From Haloferax marisrubri (GTDB lineage Archaea > Halobacteriota > Halobacteria > Halobacteriales > Haloferacaceae): 64,000 bases of DNA. Below are positions 16,987-26,525 of this stretch, piece by piece. The position numbers were made by a program, and so were the translations under genes. Within the stretch, counting starts at the first letter, position 1. Every line of letters begins with the position of its first letter. The stretch is taken from positions 33,461-97,460 of the forward strand of contig NZ_LOPW02000006.1 of assembly GCF_001469875.2 (NCBI RefSeq), given 5' to 3'. The notes beneath the pieces are model-generated. The model saw nothing but the letters and a program-made list of their open reading frames with translations, searched no databases and was not told the DNA's origin.

Positions 16987-18360
16987 TTATCGCCGCGTCA
17001 GCGCGGCGACGGTCTCGCGGACCGGGTTCGAACCGACGGACGAGAGCGCGTCGAGCGCCGCATCTGCGGCGTCTTCGCCGAGGCCGAACGCGAGCAGGTC
17101 GCGGTTGCGCGCGGCGAGGTCGGACTCCGACAGCGGGTCGCGGTAGTCGCCGCGGGGGTACTCGCGCTCGCCGACGTAGCGGCTCCCGTCGCGGGCGGTC
17201 ACTTCGACGCGTGCGCCCCAGTCGTCAGGGAAGGCCCGCTCGAACGCCTCGTCCGCGTGCAGGTGGACGCGCTCCGAGAGCGACTGCACGGCCTCGTCAC
17301 CGAGCGCGTCGTCGAGGAAGTCGCCGAGTTCGACGCTCCCGTCCGCGACCCAGCGGGCGAGGACGTACGGCGTCGAGAACTTCGCCGCGGTGAGCGTCTC
17401 GGGCCGCGCGTGGCTCATATCGACGCCGTTGCGGTAGGTGTACACGTCGATTCGGTCTACGTCGTCCGGCGCGAGTTCGTCCGCGCCGGCGTCCCGCAGG
17501 GCGTCGAGCGGGGCGTGGGTGTAGCGACACGACGGGTACGGCTTCTGGTAGGCCTCGGTAATCCACCAGTCGTCGCCGAGCGAGTCGAACAGGGCGGCGA
17601 ACTCGCCGTCTCCGAGGAGCGTTGCGAACGGGTCGTAGACGGCCTCCATCGCCGCGGGGGACCCGCGGAGGCCGGCGGCGGCCAGCGTCGCGGCGCTTAC
17701 GCCGGCCTGCGCGGAGAACCCGGCGGTGACGTTCCGCGACGGCGCGCCCTCAGCGAAGGGGTCGTGCATGGAGACGACCGCGAGGTTCAGCGCGGTGCGG
17801 ACCGTCTCGCGCACCTCGTCGGGCGACTGCCCCGCACAGACGGCGGCGGTCAGCGCCGGGCCGAGCGTCGTCCACGTGGAGTGCGGGTCGCGAACGAGCC
17901 ACGGAATCGCCTCGTTCATCCGCGCCTTCATGGCGAAGATGGCGTACTCGAAGCGCGCGCAGAGTTCGTACGAGCGGACGCAGGCGTCCACGAACGACTC
18001 GCCGTCGATGTCGTGGGCCTCGGCGACGCCGACCGCGCCCGCGACGATGCTCGCGCCCACGTGGCCGCCGCGGTTGTGACCCTCCTCTATCTCCTGTGTT
18101 ATCGCCGCCGTCGCGTTCAACAGCGCCGCCTGCGCCGGGTCGACGCGGCGGTCGGTCCCGAGGGCGGACGCCGGACCGTCGGCGAGCGACGCGTCGCGGA
18201 AGACGCCCGCGTGTTGTGGGGCGGCCGCGCCCGCGACGGTCGCCGCGAGCACGTCCGCGACGATTCGCTCCCCGTCGGCGCGCACGTCGTCGGGTAGCTC
18301 GTCGGTCAGAAAGCCGTACACCTGTCGTTCCCAGTCGCGGACTGGTTCCTGTGAAATCAT
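16987..18360 (-). CDS. MmgE/PrpD family protein (first of tandem pair)
   Basis: A 457-residue protein of the MmgE/PrpD superfamily, which includes 2-methylcitrate dehydratase and cis-aconitate decarboxylase. Recognisable parts are the N-terminal VADVLAATVAGAAAPQH (family: DxxGxxLAG), a glycine-rich VGASIVAGAVGVAEAHDIDG, and GDDWWITEAYQKPYPSCRYTHAPLDAL, the typical KPYPSCRxxH motif near residue 268. The C terminus holds the second alpha/beta domain (RVEVTARDGSRYVGEREYPRGDYRDPLSESDL). It lies 27 bases downstream of a second family member. The reaction is likely a hydration, dehydration or decarboxylation of a tricarboxylate-like acid. Confidence 0.9.
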   Translation of the reverse strand: MISQEPVRDWERQVYGFLTDELPDDVRADGERIVADVLAATVAGAAAPQHAGVFRDASLADGPASALGTDRRVDPAQAALLNATAAITQEIEEGHNRGGHVGASIVAGAVGVAEAHDIDGESFVDACVRSYELCARFEYAIFAMKARMNEAIPWLVRDPHSTWTTLGPALTAAVCAGQSPDEVRETVRTALNLAVVSMHDPFAEGAPSRNVTAGFSAQAGVSAATLAAAGLRGSPAAMEAVYDPFATLLGDGEFAALFDSLGDDWWITEAYQKPYPSCRYTHAPLDALRDAGADELAPDDVDRIDVYTYRNGVDMSHARPETLTAAKFSTPYVLARWVADGSVELGDFLDDALGDEAVQSLSERVHLHADEAFERAFPDDWGARVEVTARDGSRYVGEREYPRGDYRDPLSESDLAARNRDLLAFGLGEDAADAALDALSSVGSNPVRETVAALTRR

Positions 18361-18387
18361 GGTCTGAATACGTGGTCGAAGGGCGGC

Positions 18388-19716
18388 TCAGGCCCGAGTG
18401 AGGGCGCAGAGCACGCGGGGGGCGGCGGGTTCGGTCGCCGCGGTCCAGAGTCCGTCGACGCCGCCGTCGCCGATGACGGGCGCGACGAGTCCGTCGAACT
18501 TCGCTCTGAGTTCCGATTCGGTGAAGGGGTCGTGTTCGCCGCCGCGGGCGGCGCGCACCTCGCGGGCGTACTGCTCGCCGTCGGTCGTCTCGACGGTGAC
18601 GCGCGCGCCGCGCTCGTCGGGTGTGCGGGCCGCGAACTCCTCGGTGGCGACCACGTCCACGCGGCGGGCGAACCCGAGGGCGGCCTTCGTCAGCGCCTCG
18701 TCGGTGAACGCGTCCTTGCCGGTCTCGCCGGCCGTCAGCGCCGAGGCGACGGCGAAGGGAACCGAGAACTTCGCCTGCAGGGCGTTCTCGGGCGCGGGTT
18801 CCGACAGCGCGGCAGCGGCGGGGTACGTCTCCACGGTGACCGACTCGATGTCGGCCGCGCCGACGCCCGTCTCCTCGACGAGGAGCGCCACGGCGTCGAG
18901 GGCGGCGTGGGTGTAGCGGCAGGCCGCGTGGACCTTGAAGTAGCCGCGCTCGATTTCCCAGCGCTCGCCGAGTCCGTCGGCGAGGGCGCTCCGGTCGGGA
19001 CCGTCCGCGGCGACGGGTTCGAGGTGTCGGGCCACGCCGTCGTCGAGGCCGGTGAAGCCGGATTCGGCTTGATCGACCGCGAGCAGGCCCGAGAGGTTGC
19101 TCATCCCGACGTAGCCGTTCCTGACGGTCGCGCCCTCGGTGGCCGCCTCGAACCGGGTGTGCTGGGCGTAGTTCGCCGCCATGCGCATCGCGTCGAGCGT
19201 CGTCTCGGCGTCGAGGCCGCGGAGTCGGGAGACGGCCGCGGCGGTTCCGACGCCGCCCCACACGCCGTGGGGGTGGAGGCCGTCGGCGAGCGGGACCACC
19301 GTCTCGGCGGTGCGGACCGCCGCCTCGTAGCCGGCGACGAACGCCGTCAGGAACTCGTCGCCGCTTCGGTAGGCCGATTCGCCGTCCGCGAGGAGCGCGG
19401 GCAGGACGTGAATCGCCGGATGGCCGGCCGCGAAGCGGTGGCCCTCGTCGAGTTCGAGGACGCTCCCGGCGGCCGCGTTGACGAACGCGGCGCGGTACGC
19501 GGTGGTCCGCTCGCCCGCGGTCCCCATGATGGTCGATTCGCCGCCGTTCTCGTCGGCCCACCGGCGCGCTAACGCGGTGACCGCGGGGTCCGACGCGCCG
19601 CCCAGCACCGCCCCGATGGTGTCGGCGACGACGAGGGACGCGCGGTTTGCGACCGACGCGGGGAGGTCGGCCCGGTCGAGGTCGGCGACGAACGACGCGA
19701 GCGCTTCGTCGGTCAT
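18388..19716 (-). CDS. MmgE/PrpD family protein (second of tandem pair)
   Basis: A 442-residue paralogue of the neighbouring protein. The N-terminal VADTIGAVLGGASDPAV, TTAYRAAFVNAAAGSVLELDEGHRF and HPAIHVLPALLADGES match the superfamily. The substrate motif here is GYFKVHAACRYTHAALDAV in place of KPYPSCRYTH, so the two copies differ at the expected active-site loop and probably act on different substrates or as partners. The stop of the upstream ABC ATPase gene region begins two bases away (19718), and the whole minus-strand arm is tightly packed, consistent with one transcript with the importer genes. Confidence 0.9.
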   Translation of the reverse strand: MTDEALASFVADLDRADLPASVANRASLVVADTIGAVLGGASDPAVTALARRWADENGGESTIMGTAGERTTAYRAAFVNAAAGSVLELDEGHRFAAGHPAIHVLPALLADGESAYRSGDEFLTAFVAGYEAAVRTAETVVPLADGLHPHGVWGGVGTAAAVSRLRGLDAETTLDAMRMAANYAQHTRFEAATEGATVRNGYVGMSNLSGLLAVDQAESGFTGLDDGVARHLEPVAADGPDRSALADGLGERWEIERGYFKVHAACRYTHAALDAVALLVEETGVGAADIESVTVETYPAAAALSEPAPENALQAKFSVPFAVASALTAGETGKDAFTDEALTKAALGFARRVDVVATEEFAARTPDERGARVTVETTDGEQYAREVRAARGGEHDPFTESELRAKFDGLVAPVIGDGGVDGLWTAATEPAAPRVLCALTRA

Positions 19717-19717
19717 C

Positions 19718-20422
19718 TCAGACCCCGAGGTACGCCTCGACGACGCCCTCGTCTTCGAGGAGTTGGTCGCCGTCGGCGGTCATGCTGATGCGGCCGTTCT
19801 CCATGACGTAGCCGCGGTCGGCCAGTTTGAGCGTCTGCTGGACGTTCTGTTCGACCATGAGGACGGTCATGCCCTGCGCGTGGATGTCCTCGATGACGTC
19901 GAACACCTCTTGGACGAGGTGCGGCGCGAGGCCGATGGAGGGCTCGTCGAGGATGAGCAGGTCCGGTTCGCCCATGAGCGCGCGGGCGAGGGTCAGCATC
20001 TGTTGTTCCCCGCCGGACATGGTGCCGGCGCGCTGGTTCTTGCGCTCCGCGAGCCGGGGGAACAGCTCCAGCATCTCGTCGAGGTTCTCCTCGCGGTGCG
20101 CCTTCGCCTCCTCGGTCTGCGCGCCGAGAAGCAGGTTGTCGATGACGGTCATGTTGGTGAACAGGTCGCGGTTCTCCGGGACCTGCACGATGCCGCGCTC
20201 GACGATTTCGTGGGACGCCTTCGAGTGAATCGCCTCGTCGCGGTAGGTAATCTCGCCGTGGCTCGGCGAGAGGATGCCGCAGATGGTGCGCATCGTCGTG
20301 GTCTTGCCCGCGCCGTTCGAGCCGATGAGCGCGACGATTTCGCCCTCTTCGACGTGCATATCGACGCCGTGGAGCACTTCGATGTCGTCGTAGCCGGCGC
20401 GGACGCCGCTCAGTTCAAGCAT
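19718..20422 (-). CDS. livF: Branched-chain-amino-acid-type ABC transporter ATP-binding protein
   Basis: A 234-residue ATPase of the LivF class. Walker A is GSNGAGKTTTMRT, the Q-loop region includes VPENRDLFTNMTV, the signature is MSGGEQQML, and Walker B is LLILDEPSIGLAP. It works at the cytoplasmic side of the membrane with LivG to power the LivH-LivM permease. It overlaps livG by eight bases. Liv-type importers also carry amides, urea and small organic acids, so the substrate need not be an amino acid; the surrounding genes suggest a cyclic amide or carboxylate. Confidence 0.95.
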   Translation of the reverse strand: MLELSGVRAGYDDIEVLHGVDMHVEEGEIVALIGSNGAGKTTTMRTICGILSPSHGEITYRDEAIHSKASHEIVERGIVQVPENRDLFTNMTVIDNLLLGAQTEEAKAHREENLDEMLELFPRLAERKNQRAGTMSGGEQQMLTLARALMGEPDLLILDEPSIGLAPHLVQEVFDVIEDIHAQGMTVLMVEQNVQQTLKLADRGYVMENGRISMTADGDQLLEDEGVVEAYLGV

Positions 20423-21254
20423 CGACGTCGAACCCCCCGATGTAGGCCTCGATGACCCGGTCGTCTTCGACCACCGTCTCCGGTGCGCCGAAGGCGATGC
20501 CCTTCCCTTGGTCCAGCACTTTCACGTAGTCCGAGATGTTCATGATGGCTTTCATGTCGTGTTCGATGATGAGGAGGCTCGTCCCGCGCTCGCGCAGTTG
20601 GCGGAACAGGTCGAGCATCTGCTTCGACTCCGACGGGGTGAGCCCCGCCATAATCTCGTCGAGGAGCAGGATTTCCGGGCGCGTCGAGATGGCGCGAGCG
20701 AGTTCGAGGCGCTTCTGTGCGCCCACGGTGAGTTCGCCCGCCTCCTCTTCGGCCTTGTCCGCGAGCCCGACGAATTCGAGGTTCTCCATGGCGATTTCGC
20801 GCGCCTCGCTCCGGCGGCGCGTGTGGATGTGCGCGCCGACCATCGCGTTCTCGACGACGGTCAGTTCCTCCAGCGGGCGTGTGATTTGGAACGTCCGCGC
20901 CAGCCCCGCCCGCGCGATTTTGTGCGCCGGGAGGCCGGAGATGACCTCGCCGTCGAGTCTGACGGTCCCGCTCGTCGGCGGGAACGCCCCGCTGATGCAG
21001 TTGAACAGCGTGGTCTTGCCCGCGCCGTTCGGCCCGATGAGGCCGATAATCTCGCCGCGGTTGACGGTCATATCCACGTCGTCGAGCGCCTGCAGGCCGG
21101 AGAAGCGCTTGCCGACGCCTTCGACCGACAGAATCTGCTCGCCGTCGCGGTCGATGTCGGCGTCGGGCGAGTCGCTCCGCGGCGCGTCGGCGTCCGGCAC
21201 GTCCGCGGATTCCGCGTCGGCGTCGGGCGCGTTCGTCTCGTCTGCCGACATCAC
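20415..21254 (-). CDS. livG: Branched-chain-amino-acid-type ABC transporter ATP-binding protein
   Basis: A 279-residue ATPase of the LivG class with a 40-residue acidic N-terminal extension. Walker A is GPNGAGKTTLFNCISG, GLARTFQITRPLEELTVVENAMVG is the usual LivG segment, the signature region is LTVGAQKRLELARAI (the LSxGxQ motif appears as LTVGAQ), and Walker B is LLLDEIMAGLTP. The Glu after Walker B Asp is present (DE). It overlaps livF by eight bases and livM by four, so translational coupling is likely. Confidence 0.95.
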   Translation of the reverse strand: MMSADETNAPDADAESADVPDADAPRSDSPDADIDRDGEQILSVEGVGKRFSGLQALDDVDMTVNRGEIIGLIGPNGAGKTTLFNCISGAFPPTSGTVRLDGEVISGLPAHKIARAGLARTFQITRPLEELTVVENAMVGAHIHTRRRSEAREIAMENLEFVGLADKAEEEAGELTVGAQKRLELARAISTRPEILLLDEIMAGLTPSESKQMLDLFRQLRERGTSLLIIEHDMKAIMNISDYVKVLDQGKGIAFGAPETVVEDDRVIEAYIGGFDVDA

Positions 21255-22327
21255 TCGCTCACCTCCTCGTCACCGCGGACGCGCTTCCAGAGGGCGCGTG
21301 CCTGACTCGGCCAACTCACGACGCCGCGCGGCGAGTAGATGACGATGGCCACGAGGAACGCGCCGTAGATGATGCGGTCGAGGCCGTTGATGTCGGAGAA
21401 CGTCGTCCGCGCGATTTCGCTGACGGGCGTGACGATGAACGAGCCGACGATGGGCCCCAGAAGCGTCCCCGGTCCGCCGACGACGGCGGGGAGGAGCAGT
21501 TCGACGTTCTTGAACAGCGCGAACACGGTGTCCGGGCGGATGGTGTTGAAGTACATCGACCAGTAGGCACCGCCGAGGGCGGTGAAGAAGGCGCTGACGG
21601 CGACGCCGATGAGCTTGTACCGGAAGCTCGGCACGCCGACGCTGGCGGCGGCCCGCTCGTCCTCGCGGATGGCGAAGAAGTACAGCCCGACCCACGAGTT
21701 CTTGATGACCCACGAGACGAGCGTCACGACGAGCAGGAAGCCGACGATGAGGTAGTAGTACGGCAGGTCGTTCTGGAACTGGAAGGCCACGAGGCCGTAC
21801 TCCGCGCCGTAGTCCCGCGGGAACGGCTTGAAGTAGCCGTTGGCCCCGCGGAGTTCCGACATGTTGGTGACGACGAAGCGGAGCAGTTCCGCGAACGCGA
21901 GCGTCGCCAGCGCGAAGTAGTGGCCCTGCAGTTTGAAGCGAAACGAGAGCGCGCCGATGACGAGGCCGTAGCCCGCGGCCAGGACGCCCGCGACGAGCAT
22001 TCCGACCCACGGGTTGACCGCGAAGTCGACGAGCAGTTTCTGGGTCGCGTACGCGCCGATGCCGAAGAACGCCGCGTGCCCGAAGGAGAACTGCCCGGTG
22101 TAGCCGGACATGATGTTCCACGACTGGGCCGTGTAGGCGTAGATGACCGTGAGGATGAGCACTTTCAGGCTCAACAGCGCCGCGAGTTCCATCCCGGCGA
22201 CGTCGATTTCGATGATGACCGGGAGCGCCGCGAGCAGGCCGAACAGCGCGACGCCCTTCACCAGCGGGGCGTACCGTTGTTCGTCGAACGTCCGGTAGCG
22301 GTCGCGGACGGACTCGATGGCGCTCAC
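21251..22327 (-). CDS. livM: Branched-chain-amino-acid-type ABC transporter permease
   Basis: A 358-residue integral membrane permease with about nine hydrophobic segments, beginning after a 20-residue polar N terminus. Typical LivM stretches are WNIMSGYTGQFSFGHAAFFGIGAY, SFRFKLQGHYFALATLAFAE and LLPAVVGGPGTLLGPIVGSF. It pairs with LivH to form the membrane channel. The start overlaps the end of livH by four bases. The short C terminus (RVRGDEEVSE) is cytoplasmic by analogy. Confidence 0.93.
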   Translation of the reverse strand: MSAIESVRDRYRTFDEQRYAPLVKGVALFGLLAALPVIIEIDVAGMELAALLSLKVLILTVIYAYTAQSWNIMSGYTGQFSFGHAAFFGIGAYATQKLLVDFAVNPWVGMLVAGVLAAGYGLVIGALSFRFKLQGHYFALATLAFAELLRFVVTNMSELRGANGYFKPFPRDYGAEYGLVAFQFQNDLPYYYLIVGFLLVVTLVSWVIKNSWVGLYFFAIREDERAAASVGVPSFRYKLIGVAVSAFFTALGGAYWSMYFNTIRPDTVFALFKNVELLLPAVVGGPGTLLGPIVGSFIVTPVSEIARTTFSDINGLDRIIYGAFLVAIVIYSPRGVVSWPSQARALWKRVRGDEEVSE

Positions 22328-23289
22328 GCCTCAGCACCTCCGAAGAGTCCCTCGGGCTTGACGAGGAGCGTCCCGATGAAAAGCAGGAAGATGAGCACCT
22401 GCGCGGTGGTTCCGGGGAGGTAGTAGCCGCCGAACACCTGAATCATCCCGACGATGAGGCCGCCGACGAACGCGCCGGGGAACGAGCCGAGGCCGCCGAG
22501 GATGACGATGACGAAGGCGTTGATGAGGTACGTCTCGCCCGTGAAGGGGTCGAATCGCTGGAACAGCGCGATGGAGCCGCCGGCCACGCCGGCCAGCGCC
22601 GCGCCGATGCCGAAGGTGAGGTAGTTGATGCGGCGGACGTTGATGCCGACGTAGCGCGCGCCGTCGCGGTTGTCGGCCGTGCCGCGAATCTTCCGGCCGA
22701 GGTCGGTCCGGTTCAGGAACGCCCGCACGGCGAGCATCGTCCCGAGCGCGATGACGAGCGCGTAGAACTGCCCGAGCGGGATGAAGACGCCGCCGACCTG
22801 TATCGAACCGAGCGAGAGTTCGACCTGCTGGGGGTCGGGCGTGAACACGATTTCGATGGCCGACTGGATGATAAAGAGGACGCCCAGCGTGGCGATGAGC
22901 TGGTTCTGCTGGGGGGCCTCGATGATGGGTTCGACCGTGAGCACGTGGACCACTACCCCGAGGACGAACAACACCGCGGCGGCGATGGGGATGCCGAGGA
23001 ACGGGCTGATACCCGCCATCTCGGAGACCAACCACACCGAGTACATCCCGACGACGAGGAAGACGCCGTGGGCGAAGTTGATGACGTCCATCACGCCGAA
23101 TATCATCGTCAGCCCGAGCGCCGTCAGCGCGTAGACGCCCCCGAGCAGGAGGCCGAACGCGAGCAACTGCAGGAGGACGGGCTCCAGATTGGTGATGTCG
23201 GTCAGGAACTGTACGAACGGGTCGATGAATCGGCCGAGGCCACCGCCCTGCAGCGGCAGCGGCGCGACCGATGTGACTAGGTGTCCCAT
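22324..23289 (-). CDS. livH: Branched-chain-amino-acid-type ABC transporter permease
   Basis: A 321-residue LivH-type permease. It has multiple hydrophobic segments and the family stretches FGLLLGGVYALTALGLTMIFGVMDVINFAHG, ATLGVLFIIQSAIE, AVRAFLNRTDLGRKIRGTADNRDGARYVGIN and VIVILGGLGSFPGAFVGGL (each quoted in part). I take the ATG at 23289 (MGHLVTSVAP) as the start; a frame opening 30 bases upstream (23319) adds a charged stretch and lies closer to the substrate-binding gene. It is the first permease gene after the binding protein. Confidence 0.93.
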   Translation of the reverse strand: MGHLVTSVAPLPLQGGGLGRFIDPFVQFLTDITNLEPVLLQLLAFGLLLGGVYALTALGLTMIFGVMDVINFAHGVFLVVGMYSVWLVSEMAGISPFLGIPIAAAVLFVLGVVVHVLTVEPIIEAPQQNQLIATLGVLFIIQSAIEIVFTPDPQQVELSLGSIQVGGVFIPLGQFYALVIALGTMLAVRAFLNRTDLGRKIRGTADNRDGARYVGINVRRINYLTFGIGAALAGVAGGSIALFQRFDPFTGETYLINAFVIVILGGLGSFPGAFVGGLIVGMIQVFGGYYLPGTTAQVLIFLLFIGTLLVKPEGLFGGAEA

Positions 23290-23383
23290 GCGGTTTCTAC
23301 GCTCGGGAATTGTTGGCAACCCCCATAAAAGGTGGCTATCGTTCGAGACGGTTCGTTGACGTGACGGCGGACGCGGGTAGCGG

Positions 23384-24709
23384 TTAGACCTGTGGTTCGG
23401 CCTCCGCGTACTCCTCGGGGTAGACGACTCTGACCGAGAGGTCTTGGACCTGGTTCACCGGGCCGAGCGCGTTGATGTTCTCGCCCTGGTCGTCGAACTC
23501 GATGGCGCCCATCGCGGAGATGTGGTCCTCGTATCTGAGGCCCTTGAGCGCCTCGTTGATGTCGTCGGGTTCGACGCTACCGGCCTCCTCGACCGCCTGG
23601 ATGATGACCTCCGCCGCGGTGTAGGCCATCCCGACCGACGCCGAGAACTCCTGGTCGTAGTTGTCGAGGAACTGCGAGCGGACCTCGGCGGTCTTGTCGA
23701 CCGTCGGGTTCAGCGCGTAGTTGTTGTCCAGCACGCCGTTCGCGAACTCGCCGATGTCGCTGACGGCGTCGTCGTCGGTGAACGTCGCGGACGCGGACGC
23801 GGTCAGGTACGGCGGCCGGTAGTCCTGGTCCTGCAACGCCTGCGCGAGCAGGACGCCGCCGGCGACGTACGTCGTGGCGATGATGGTGTCGGGGTCGGCG
23901 CTCCGGAGCCGCGACACCTGCGTGTTGGCGTTCGACGCGCCGAACTCGATGGCCGTCTCCTCGACGATTTCGACGTTCTGCTCGGGGAGGAACTCGCGGA
24001 GGCTGTCGCGAATCGCCTGCCCGTAGCTGTTGTTGATGTAGAACAGCCCCGCCGTGTCGATGGTGCCGCCGCCGTCGCGGATGACCGTCGGCACGAGGTC
24101 CGCGTAGTCGCTCGCCAGTCGGCGCGCCGGGGGTTGCGGCCGGTAGACGTAGTTGAAGTCCCGGCCCTGCAGGATGTTGTCCGCCGCCGCGATGGAGATG
24201 ACGAACGGGACGCCCTGTCGTTCCGCGACCTGCGTCGCCGCCGTCGTCACCGGCGAGGAGTAACAGCCGGTGAGGACGTGCGCGCCCTCGCTGAGCAGTT
24301 CCTCGCTGACCTGTCCGCCGAGTTCCTGTGCGCCCTGGTTGTCGCCCTCGATGACGGTCACTTCCGCGCCGTCGAGCGATTCGATGCCGCCCTCCTCGTT
24401 TTTCCGCATCGCGGCGAGTTTGATGGCGTTGCTCATCCCGACGCCCGTCGCGGCGAGACTGCCCGAAAGCGGGTGGTTCGAACCGATGATGACCTCGTCG
24501 ACGGACTGCTCGGGCGTCCCCGTCGTGGTACCCGTGTCGCCGCCGGAGTCGCCACCCGAGTCACCGCCGGAGTCGCCGCCCGAATCGCTGCCGCCGTTTC
24601 CGGCGTCGTCGCTCGCACAGCCAGCTAATGTCAATGCCGCGACGCTCGCGCCCGTTGCTTTGAGGAAGCGCCGCCTGTTGCTCGTCGAAGACTTGAGAGT
24701 CTTACCCAT
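23384..24709 (-). CDS. livK: ABC transporter substrate-binding lipoprotein (LivK-like)
   Basis: A 441-residue extracellular binding protein. The N terminus has a Tat motif NRRRFLKATG and lipobox LAGC (Cys31), followed by a flexible linker with repeated GGDSGGDSGG units and a TTTGT patch. The periplasmic-binding-protein type I fold begins at VIIGSNHPLSGSLAATG, with GCYSSPVTTAATQVAERQGVP and FYINNSYGQAIRDSLREFLP as typical Leu/Ile/Val-type segments. It captures the ligand for the importer encoded just downstream. The ligand cannot be read from sequence. Confidence 0.93.
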   Translation of the reverse strand: MGKTLKSSTSNRRRFLKATGASVAALTLAGCASDDAGNGGSDSGGDSGGDSGGDSGGDTGTTTGTPEQSVDEVIIGSNHPLSGSLAATGVGMSNAIKLAAMRKNEEGGIESLDGAEVTVIEGDNQGAQELGGQVSEELLSEGAHVLTGCYSSPVTTAATQVAERQGVPFVISIAAADNILQGRDFNYVYRPQPPARRLASDYADLVPTVIRDGGGTIDTAGLFYINNSYGQAIRDSLREFLPEQNVEIVEETAIEFGASNANTQVSRLRSADPDTIIATTYVAGGVLLAQALQDQDYRPPYLTASASATFTDDDAVSDIGEFANGVLDNNYALNPTVDKTAEVRSQFLDNYDQEFSASVGMAYTAAEVIIQAVEEAGSVEPDDINEALKGLRYEDHISAMGAIEFDDQGENINALGPVNQVQDLSVRVVYPEEYAEAEPQV

Positions 24710-24857
24710 GGCAATCAGTCACGAGGTTGGTGCCTATTGTAATAAATGCTATCGTACTCGTGTTGTCACGTTCCGAAGATATTCCCGCGTCGAACCGGTT
24801 CGAGACGATAGCTCCGGTCGGGAAACGGGCGAGTTCTCCGTCGTCAGTCCACCGTCG

Positions 24858-26291
24858 TCAGTCGAGCGACTCGCGGGCGTGAATGCCGGCGAGGCGGCCG
24901 TAGCCGAGGGCGGTCGTCAGCCCGTTGCCGGAGAGGTAGCCGCCCGCGCCGTGGCCGCTGATGCCGCAGGCGGTGCCGCCGCCGGCGTAGAGGTTCTCGA
25001 CGATGCTCCCGTCGGTCCGGAGGACGCGACCGTCTTCGTCGACGACGAGTCCACCCTGCGTGTGGAAGAGCGCGCCGGTGACCTTGGTCCCGTAGAAGGG
25101 CGCTTCCAGCGGGTTCGCGCCGTCGACGCGGCCCACCTCGTCGGGGTCGCCCGCCGTGGCGGCCTCGTTGTAGTCGGCGACCGTCTCCGCGGCGCGCTCG
25201 CCGTCGGCACCGAGGCGCTCGGCGAGGTCGGCGACCGAGTCGGCGCTGTGGTAGGTCCCCTGCTCGATGGCCTCGTCGAAGTCCTCGAACTGCCCGCGAA
25301 GCCGCTCGAAGATGCGCTCGTCGAACAGCTGAATCGCCTGCCCGCCGGGCTGTTTGAGCACCGAGATGGCGAACTCGCTGTAGCCCGCGGACTCGTCGCC
25401 GAAGCGCTCGCCGTCCTGATTCACGAGGATGCCCCCGTTCATCGTGACCGCGTAGGTCGAGAGCATCCCCGTCTGGCTCGCCACCGTCGCGTGGCCCTGA
25501 TAGGCGTCCATACAGGCGAGTTCGCCGCCGAGTTCCGCGCCGAAGCGGACGCCGTCGCCGGTGTTGCCGTCCGCGCCGAAGTACAGCGCCCGCTCGATGT
25601 CTTCCTCGCAGTAGTCGGTGACCATCTCGCGGTTGCCGGCGAAGCCGTCGGTGGCGAGGATGACCTTCTCGGCCTCGATGGCCTCGTCGTGGCCGAGGCC
25701 GGCGACGACGCCCCGAACCGCGCCGTCGTCGGCGACGAGTCGCTTCACGGGCGCGTTCGTCAGGAGTTCGATGTTCGGCGTCGACTCGACGCGCTCGACC
25801 AGCTCGGCGACGATGTTCTCGCCGTTTCGACCCTCCGGCGCGTGCATCCGGTACTCGGAGTGCTTGGGATACTTGAAGTCGTCAACGATGTGGAGCGTGA
25901 CGTCCCAGTCGTCGACGAGCCAGTGGATGAGGTTCGTGCTCTCCTCGCAGAGGTACTGCACGCGCTCCTCGTCGGCCTCGTAGTCGTTCTTCTCCAAGAT
26001 GTCGCGGGCCATGTCCGCGGGCGTCTCCTCGATGCCGGCCTCGCGCTGGAGTCGCGTCCCCGCCGCGGGGACCATCCCCGTCGAAAGCGAGGTGTTGCCG
26101 CCGCACTCGGGCGCTTTCTCCAGTACCGTCACGCGAACGTCGGGGTTCTCGCTGGCCGCGAGCGCGGCGACGAGGCCGGTGCCGCCGCCGCCCGCGACGA
26201 GCACGTCCGTGTCGATGTCCCACTCGATGTCGTCGACCGAGACGACTTCGGCGACGCCGTCGCTCGGCGTCCGCCGGGCTAGTTCGTCCAT
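24858..26291 (-). CDS. FAD-dependent oxidoreductase (fumarate reductase flavoprotein type)
   Basis: A 477-residue flavoprotein. The dinucleotide-binding motif VLVAGGGGTGLVAALAASE is at about residues 30-48, and CGGNTSLSTGMVPAAGT follows as in fumarate reductase and 3-ketosteroid dehydrogenase relatives. The C terminus has the FAD-closing stretch NLYAGGGTACGISGHGAGG. The family reduces or oxidises C=C bonds next to carbonyls. A TATA-like stretch on the minus strand near 26312-26321 sits about 26 bases before the ATG. It lies in the same direction as the importer genes, so a ring or enoate oxidation early in the island's pathway is plausible. Confidence 0.85.
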   Translation of the reverse strand: MDELARRTPSDGVAEVVSVDDIEWDIDTDVLVAGGGGTGLVAALAASENPDVRVTVLEKAPECGGNTSLSTGMVPAAGTRLQREAGIEETPADMARDILEKNDYEADEERVQYLCEESTNLIHWLVDDWDVTLHIVDDFKYPKHSEYRMHAPEGRNGENIVAELVERVESTPNIELLTNAPVKRLVADDGAVRGVVAGLGHDEAIEAEKVILATDGFAGNREMVTDYCEEDIERALYFGADGNTGDGVRFGAELGGELACMDAYQGHATVASQTGMLSTYAVTMNGGILVNQDGERFGDESAGYSEFAISVLKQPGGQAIQLFDERIFERLRGQFEDFDEAIEQGTYHSADSVADLAERLGADGERAAETVADYNEAATAGDPDEVGRVDGANPLEAPFYGTKVTGALFHTQGGLVVDEDGRVLRTDGSIVENLYAGGGTACGISGHGAGGYLSGNGLTTALGYGRLAGIHARESLD

Positions 26292-26525
26292 GCACTCTGC
26301 TAGGTAGACTCTATCGTAAAACTACCGCATCCGGCGGTGTCGGCACCACCGCGACCCCTCCGCGTCACCGCCACGTCCGCCGGTTTCGGAAGCGCGTGCG
26401 TGAGAACAATTCCCCGTCGCTCCTGTGGGCGTGTCTGTCGTCGTCCCGACCCGGACGTTCAGGAACGGCAGACAGTCTGAAACGTCGGTGTGAAAAACTA
26501 TGTGTGTCGAGAACACCCATACCGC

